Shown in pieces: positions 57,957 through 62,197 of a stretch of DNA of 62,197 nucleotides. The DNA lies in the NCBI GenBank assembly GCA_035318925.1, contig DATHDS010000043.1, positions 1 through 62,197 of the forward strand. Direction: 5' to 3'. The position numbers were made by a program, and so were the translations under genes. The DNA comes from VAXT01 sp035318925. GTDB lineage: Bacteria; Actinomycetota; Thermoleophilia; Gaiellales; Gaiellaceae. How positions within the stretch are numbered: the stretch's first letter is position 1; each line of letters opens with the position of its first letter. The notes below the pieces were generated by a model. That model saw only the letters and a list, made by a program, of their open reading frames with translations, did not search any database and was not told the DNA's origin.

Positions 57957-58613
57957 TCACGCACCACGTCGCCTCGCGTATGCCGATGCGTAGGAAGGGA
58001 CAGTGATTTCGGCCGGCACACGCTCCTCTGTCTCAGGTGCGCCGGCGGCGACGCGGAGCGGGATGACGCCGGCCCAGACCGGCAGATCGAGATCGGCGTC
58101 GAAGTCCTTCGGAGGACCGGTACGCATCTTCGCCGATGCCTCCTCGAGCCCGAGGGCGAGCACGGACGTGCCCGCAAGTTCCTGATCGCTCGGAGCGCGG
58201 GCGTCGCGCGAGCGCCCAGGAAGGACGTGTTCGACGATCGCGGTCAGCGCCCTAAGCTTCTCCTCACGCTCTTCAACCGCCCGCGCCCGACCGAATACGA
58301 CGACCGAGCGGTAGTTGAGCGAGTGGTTGTAAACCGAGCGGGCGAGGACGACGCCGTCGAGCAGCGTCGCCGTTACGCAGATCTCGACAGAGCTGCCAAG
58401 TTCGCGCAGCATGCGGCTCGCCGGCGATCCGTGCAGAAAGAGCACGTCTTCCTTCCGGGCATGGATCGCCGGGATGACGAACGGTTGCCCGTCTGCGACG
58501 AAGCCGACGTGGCAGAAGATCGCCTCGTCGAGGATCGCGTCGATCGCCGGACGGTCGTAAACGCCCCGTTCGGGATGGCGGCGGACCCGCGTGCGCTCCG
58601 ACCCGTCAGTCAT
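57957..58613 (-). CDS. Pyridoxamine-5'-phosphate-oxidase-family (FMN-binding split-barrel) protein
   Basis: This protein has 218 residues from ATG 58613. The split-barrel pattern is Cys-His-Val-Gly-Phe-Val-Ala-Asp-Gly-Gln-Pro-Phe-Val-Ile-Pro, Leu-Phe-Leu-His-Gly-Ser, Asn-His-Ser-Leu-Asn-Tyr-Arg-Ser-Val-Val-Val-Phe-Gly. The family binds FMN, F420 or heme. The vitamin B6 enzyme itself has other residues, so PNPOx activity is not claimed. The ATG overlaps the upstream GNAT stop by 4 bases (ATGA). Confidence 0.85.
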   Translation of the reverse strand: MTDGSERTRVRRHPERGVYDRPAIDAILDEAIFCHVGFVADGQPFVIPAIHARKEDVLFLHGSPASRMLRELGSSVEICVTATLLDGVVLARSVYNHSLNYRSVVVFGRARAVEEREEKLRALTAIVEHVLPGRSRDARAPSDQELAGTSVLALGLEEASAKMRTGPPKDFDADLDLPVWAGVIPLRVAAGAPETEERVPAEITVPSYASAYARRRGA

Positions 58614-59275
58614 TTCGCCGCTGGCTTCGTCTGCGAGGCCTGCCGCGATGCCAGCCGGCGCTCGAGGTTCGCGCGCACGTCCTGCCAGTCGTCGTCGGTG
58701 ACGGCGTAGTAGGCCGAGTCGCGCCGCTGCCCGTCGCGGACGAGCATGTGCTTTCGCATCACGCCCTCGAACTGCGCCGGCAGCGCCTCCAACGCGCGAC
58801 GAGAGCGTGCGTTGCGCGCATCCGTCTTGAACTCGACGCGGTGGAAGCCGAGCGCGAAAGCGTGCTCGAGCATGAGCAGCTTCGCCTCGACGTTCGCGCC
58901 GCTTCCCCACTCGCCGCGTGCGTACCAGGTCATGCCGATCTCGACGCGACGGTGCTCGGGATGAAGAGTGTGGAAGGTGCTGCTGCCGATCGCGCGCCCG
59001 CTGTCGCGGCGGATGACAGCGAAACGGGCTGCCGGGTCGGTGCTAATGGTCGACAGCGCCCATCGGAACCAGCGGCTGAAGCCTTCGGTCGAGGTGGCGT
59101 CGATCGGCATCAGGCTCCAGTCGCTCGTGCGAGCAGCGAGGCGCAAGTCGTGCTCGTGACGTTGCTCGAGCGGCTCCAGAGCGACGAGCGTCCCGGTGAG
59201 AGGGACGCGGAGCGCCGCGGCAGCGACGTTGGCCTCCGCGGAGTCGAGGGCGAGTATTTGTGCTAGCACAGTCAT
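58610..59275 (-). CDS. GNAT-family N-acetyltransferase (RimJ/RimL-like)
   Basis: This 221-residue protein has Leu-Val-Ala-Leu-Glu-Pro-Leu-Glu-Gln-Arg-His, then Gly-Met-Thr-Trp-Tyr-Ala-Arg-Gly-Glu-Trp-Gly-Ser-Gly-Ala-Asn-Val-Glu-Ala-Lys and Asp-Ala-Arg-Asn-Ala-Arg-Ser-Arg. It belongs to the same RimJ/RimL group as the gene at 53637 but is not closely similar. It heads the minus-strand run GNAT, PNPOx-like, LysE, peroxiredoxin, fusion, and shares a 24-base gap with the divergent MocR gene. Confidence 0.9.
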   Translation of the reverse strand: MTVLAQILALDSAEANVAAAALRVPLTGTLVALEPLEQRHEHDLRLAARTSDWSLMPIDATSTEGFSRWFRWALSTISTDPAARFAVIRRDSGRAIGSSTFHTLHPEHRRVEIGMTWYARGEWGSGANVEAKLLMLEHAFALGFHRVEFKTDARNARSRRALEALPAQFEGVMRKHMLVRDGQRRDSAYYAVTDDDWQDVRANLERRLASRQASQTKPAAK

Positions 59276-59299
59276 CAGAAGGTGCTAATCTAATATGCC

Positions 59300-60628
59300 A
59301 TGCCTCGCACGTCAGCGCCAGCCGCAGCGATTGCCGGGCGTACCGCTCGGGCGATCGCATCGAGCATCGAGGCGCAGATCCGAGACGGGGGGCTGCGGCC
59401 CGGCGTACGACTGCCGACGATCCGCAGCCTCGCGACCGACCTCGGCGTCAGCCCGATGACCGTCGCAAGCGCCTACCGCGAGTTGAGCCGGCGCGGACTG
59501 TTGAACAGCGCCGGCCGGCGCGGCACAAGCGTCAGCGATGGACCGCCGCTCCCGGTCGGCTCCGCGCCGCTGGTGCCGACAGGCGCGCGCGACCTGACCA
59601 CCGGAAACCCCGATCCGGAGCTGCTTCCGCAACTCGCGCCAGCGCTTGCGAAAGTCGAGCCGCGGCCACGTGCCCACCCAAATACGAACAAGCTCGACCG
59701 GCTCGTCGCCCGAGCCGAAGTCGACTTCGGCGCTGACGGCATCCCAACGCCCGCGCTGGCCGTCGTGGCCGGTGCTCTCGACGGCGTCGAGCGCGTTCTT
59801 GCCGCTCATCTCGCGCCTGGTGACGCGATCGCCGTCGAGGATCCCTGCTTCATCCGCATCTTCGATCTTCTTCGCGCCATCGGGCTGGTGCCGGTGCCCG
59901 TGGCGGTCGACGACGACGGCCCGCAGCCGGACGAGCTCGAGCGTGCGCTCGCGGGCGGCGCCGCCGCTTTTCTCTTGACGCCACGCTGGCAGAACCCGTT
60001 CGGAGCTCGGCTTACCGACGAGCGCGCCGGCGAGCTTCGCCAGGTTCTCGACCGCTTCAGCGACGTCCTCCTGATCGAGGACGACCACGCCGGCCTGATC
60101 GCTGGTGAACCTGCGTTTACTCTTGCTCCACGCAAACGCTGGGCGAGCGTTCGATCAGCCTCGAAGGCGCTCGGCGCCGACTTCCGGCTCGCCGTTATGA
60201 CGGGCGACCAGGTGACGATCGCCCGCGTCGAGGGCCGCCAGCTGCTCGGCACCGGTTGGGTTAGCCACCTTCTGCAGGAGCTCGTCGCGCACTTCTGGAC
60301 GGACGAGGCGATGCGCAAGCAACTCGAGCAGACAGCGGGCATCTACACCACGCGGCGCGAGCTTCTCCTCAACGCGCTCGCAGATCGCGGCATCTCAGCA
60401 CACGGCGCGTCCGGTCTCAACGTCTGGATCCCAGTCGCCGAAGAGGCGACAACCGTTGGCGCGATGCTCGAGCGTGGCTGGGCTGTCATTGCCGGCGAGC
60501 GTTGGCGACTCCGCTCCGGTCCTGCGATCCGGATTACGACCGCGACGTTGCAAGACGGTGAGGCTGAGGCTATCGCCGAAGATCTCGAGCAAATCCTCAC
60601 CCGGCGACCCGCGGCCTACTCGTCATGA
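59300..60628 (+). CDS. MocR-family (GntR-aminotransferase) regulator
   Basis: This protein has 442 residues. The GntR head has Leu-Pro-Thr-Ile-Arg-Ser-Leu-Ala-Thr-Asp-Leu-Gly-Val-Ser. The aminotransferase-like domain has Ile-Ala-Val-Glu-Asp-Pro-Cys-Phe and Pro-Arg-Trp-Gln-Asn-Pro-Phe-Gly, with the PLP lysine Lys289 in Ser-Ala-Ser-Lys-Ala-Leu-Gly-Ala-Asp-Phe-Arg. The usual Asp-Asp-Tyr after the second conserved acid is Asp-Asp-His. It lies divergently to an operon with a PNPOx-like protein and a LysE exporter, so PLP/amine metabolism is a fair guess. Its stop overlaps the next gene (ATGA). Confidence 0.9.
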   Translation: MPRTSAPAAAIAGRTARAIASSIEAQIRDGGLRPGVRLPTIRSLATDLGVSPMTVASAYRELSRRGLLNSAGRRGTSVSDGPPLPVGSAPLVPTGARDLTTGNPDPELLPQLAPALAKVEPRPRAHPNTNKLDRLVARAEVDFGADGIPTPALAVVAGALDGVERVLAAHLAPGDAIAVEDPCFIRIFDLLRAIGLVPVPVAVDDDGPQPDELERALAGGAAAFLLTPRWQNPFGARLTDERAGELRQVLDRFSDVLLIEDDHAGLIAGEPAFTLAPRKRWASVRSASKALGADFRLAVMTGDQVTIARVEGRQLLGTGWVSHLLQELVAHFWTDEAMRKQLEQTAGIYTTRRELLLNALADRGISAHGASGLNVWIPVAEEATTVGAMLERGWAVIAGERWRLRSGPAIRITTATLQDGEAEAIAEDLEQILTRRPAAYSS

Positions 60629-62197
60629 GGATCGGGGGTCGGGCTCGACGGTGCGCACTGAGCAGAACAACTTCCTTCACGCTTCTGGTGGTTGGCGCCG
60701 CGCTGCTGGTCGGTGGCTCGGCGTCCGCCGCCTCGCGGCCCGATCGTGCCCTGGCGCAGATCGATCGGCGAGGCGACGTCACGCGGGAGGCCGTCGCCGG
60801 GCCGGTCCGGGTCGCCCTGCCGGCGACCGATCCCGATCTCGAGCCCGGCTTCCCGGTGCAGACGTTCGAGACGGCAGGCTCGTATCACGGCGGCCCGGCG
60901 AACCACGCGCTCGTCGGGAACATCGACGACGACCCGACGCTGGAGATTCTCGCGAGCGCGCACGCGAACGGACCGCTGTATGCCTGGAACTACGACGGCT
61001 CTCCGGAGCCCGGCTGGCCGCACTCGGGATTTCCCGGCGCCGCGTACCCCGCACTCGGGCAGCTCTCCGCCTCCGACCCTGGGCTCGAGATCTTCAACGC
61101 GGAGTGGGACGGACAGTTCGTCGCCTACAACGGCTCGGGCGCGATCCTCCCTGGCTGGCCGCGCCCTGAAGCCAACTACGTCGATACCCCGCCCGGCCTC
61201 GGCGACGTCGACGGCGACGGCCTGGAAGAGATCTTCACCGAGGAGGAGGACTGGGCACTACACGCCTACAGGGCTAACGGGTCGATCCTCGAGGGCTGGC
61301 CTCAGAGCGGCGAAGGTGGACAGGAGCGGCACACGCCGGCGATCGCGGACCTCGACGGCGACGGGAGCCCCGAGATCGTGACGGCTTCCGGCTCGACCAC
61401 TCCAGGCGTCTACCTCCTCGCCTACCACCGCGACGGCACGTCGGTCGACGGCTTCCCTGTCCTCTTGGACAACAGCTATGGACCTCCCGACACCTTCCCG
61501 GTGATCGGAGACGTCGACGGCGACCGGGCGCCGGAGATCGTGGCCATCACACGAGACTCGAACCACCCGGTCATCGTCAAAGTGCTCTCCGCCACCGGCG
61601 CGGTCGAGCGAACGATGAACGCGGTCGGCACCGTTCCTTACGGGACCGCGCCGGCCCTCGGGGACTTGGACGGGGACGGTGTTCCGGAGATCGTCGTGCA
61701 GACGGACGACGCGCTCAACGTCTGGAAGGGCGACGGCACCGTCTTCCCGGGCTGGCCGCAGACGTGGCAGTACAGGTGGTCGGGCAACTCGAGCCCGGTG
61801 ATCGGCGACGTCGACGGCGACGGCCTGCCGGACATCGCGATCACGACCCAGGTGGCAGGGTCTTCGGAGAACGGCGAAGTGCGGCTCTACAATCGAAACG
61901 GCGTGATGAACTCGCATTTCCCGAAAGCGCTCTTGATCGGCGCGGGCGGCGTGCTTGCGATCGCGGACGTCGACGGAGACGGCCGCAACGAGCTCGTGGT
62001 CCTTGGGGACGACTGGGTAGGGCAGAGCCGGCCGTATGACAAGGTCTGGATGTTCGACCTGCATGGTGCGAACTACGGCGGCATCCAGTGGGGCCAGTTC
62101 GGCGGCGACGCTGAGCATGACAACCACTACACCGGAGGTTCGCCACCGCCTCCTCCGCCTCCGCCTCCGCCTCCGCCTCCGCCTCCGCCTCCTCCGC
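60625..62197 (+). CDS. Secreted VCBS/FG-GAP-repeat protein, 3' end beyond window
   Basis: An open frame from ATG 60625 to the right edge, at least 524 residues, no stop. The N-terminus has Arg-Arg-Cys, then Leu-Leu-Val-Val-Gly-Ala-Ala-Leu-Leu-Val-Gly-Gly-Ser-Ala-Ser-Ala, a signal peptide. Repeats of Gly-Asp-Val-Asp-Gly-Asp-Gly-x3-Ile (near 190, 300, 395) and Ala-Asp-Leu-Asp-Gly-Asp-Gly-Ser-Pro-Glu-Ile are FG-GAP/VCBS calcium-binding blades of a beta-propeller, with Pro-Gly-Trp-Pro between. The last ~19 codons seen are all proline after Gly-Gly-Ser, a linker to a further domain outside the window. Surface or wall protein; adhesion or sensing role unknown. Confidence 0.85.
   Translation, partial: MRIGGRARRCALSRTTSFTLLVVGAALLVGGSASAASRPDRALAQIDRRGDVTREAVAGPVRVALPATDPDLEPGFPVQTFETAGSYHGGPANHALVGNIDDDPTLEILASAHANGPLYAWNYDGSPEPGWPHSGFPGAAYPALGQLSASDPGLEIFNAEWDGQFVAYNGSGAILPGWPRPEANYVDTPPGLGDVDGDGLEEIFTEEEDWALHAYRANGSILEGWPQSGEGGQERHTPAIADLDGDGSPEIVTASGSTTPGVYLLAYHRDGTSVDGFPVLLDNSYGPPDTFPVIGDVDGDRAPEIVAITRDSNHPVIVKVLSATGAVERTMNAVGTVPYGTAPALGDLDGDGVPEIVVQTDDALNVWKGDGTVFPGWPQTWQYRWSGNSSPVIGDVDGDGLPDIAITTQVAGSSENGEVRLYNRNGVMNSHFPKALLIGAGGVLAIADVDGDGRNELVVLGDDWVGQSRPYDKVWMFDLHGANYGGIQWGQFGGDAEHDNHYTGGSPPPPPPPPPPPPPPPPPP
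62143..62197 (+). repeat. CCTCCG-type proline-codon microsatellite
   Basis: A run of CCG/CCT codons (about 18 prolines) in near-perfect 6-base units at the window edge, encoding the proline linker of the VCBS protein. Slippage-prone, so the copy number may vary between strains or assemblies. Confidence 0.85.

Noticed and set aside
1..62197. CRISPR array or cas genes
   Set aside because: No regularly spaced repeats and no Cas-like protein were seen. The only short tandem repeat is the proline-codon run at the right edge.

Overview
The window is GC-rich, densely coded DNA from an actinobacterium-like genome. A BTAD-regulator/beta-propeller/solute-binding fusion, arylsulfotransferase genes, ECF sigma factors paired with anchored CU044_5270-type proteins, and MocR regulators suggest the class Thermoleophilia (Gaiellales or Solirubrobacterales relatives). 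That placement is inference; there is no rRNA in the window. The only intact RNA gene I find is tRNA-Arg(CCT) at 6479-6550.

Layout. (1) 1-6.5 kb: an NTF2-like protein, a giant BTAD/propeller/SBP protein, and a secreted-protein/arylsulfotransferase pair. This stretch is bracketed by the tRNA and a same-orientation fragment of its 3' half at 555-595. (2) 7.0-31.6 kb: a dense accessory island that looks like a defence or conflict island. It holds, in order, a PemK-like/sigma-like/zinc-finger/ImmA-IrrE operon; a ubiquitin-like conjugation operon on the minus strand (Ubl, E2-like, JAB, E1); a minus-strand operon of phosphopantetheinyl transferase, acyl carrier protein, XRE regulator, ImmA/IrrE peptidase, a thymidylate-synthase-like protein and a 5-hmdU-kinase-helical-domain protein; an anti-phage dCTP deaminase (DcdV/AvcD type) with a membrane partner; an alpha/beta-hydrolase/caspase/unknown triplet; and a NACHT-like NTPase with a PD-(D/E)xK-like N-terminus and a partner gene. 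(3) 32.4-48.3 kb: regulators (two ECF sigma genes with anchored partners, GntR, MocR, Rrf2), small enzymes, and several decaying genes (EamA, ArsI-like VOC, isochorismatase, M20 peptidase, a helix-turn-helix gene). (4) 48.5-62.2 kb: conventional chromosome, with MarR/oxidoreductase/ICL-PEPM, cupin and LysR, a frameshifted amino-acid permease, GNATs, GST, a dehydrogenase-HAD fusion in a five-gene minus-strand run facing a second MocR, and the start of a VCBS/FG-GAP secreted protein that runs off the right edge.

The most interesting region is 7.0-17.9 kb. Two multi-gene modules sit back to back: a complete Ubl-E2-JAB-E1 set, and an apparently unusual cassette that combines carrier-protein chemistry (ACP plus its activating transferase) with nucleotide/DNA-base chemistry (TS-like plus HMUDK-helical). 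Each module lies beside an ImmA/IrrE metalloprotease and a transcription regulator, a common arrangement for stress- or phage-triggered derepression. Second is 45.2-47.2 kb, where a 27-bp dyad operator and the first 46 codons of a flavoprotein gene have been duplicated and placed in front of a GAF-domain gene through an ATGA overlap.

All calls come from reading the sequence and remembered family features. No database search or structure prediction was run.
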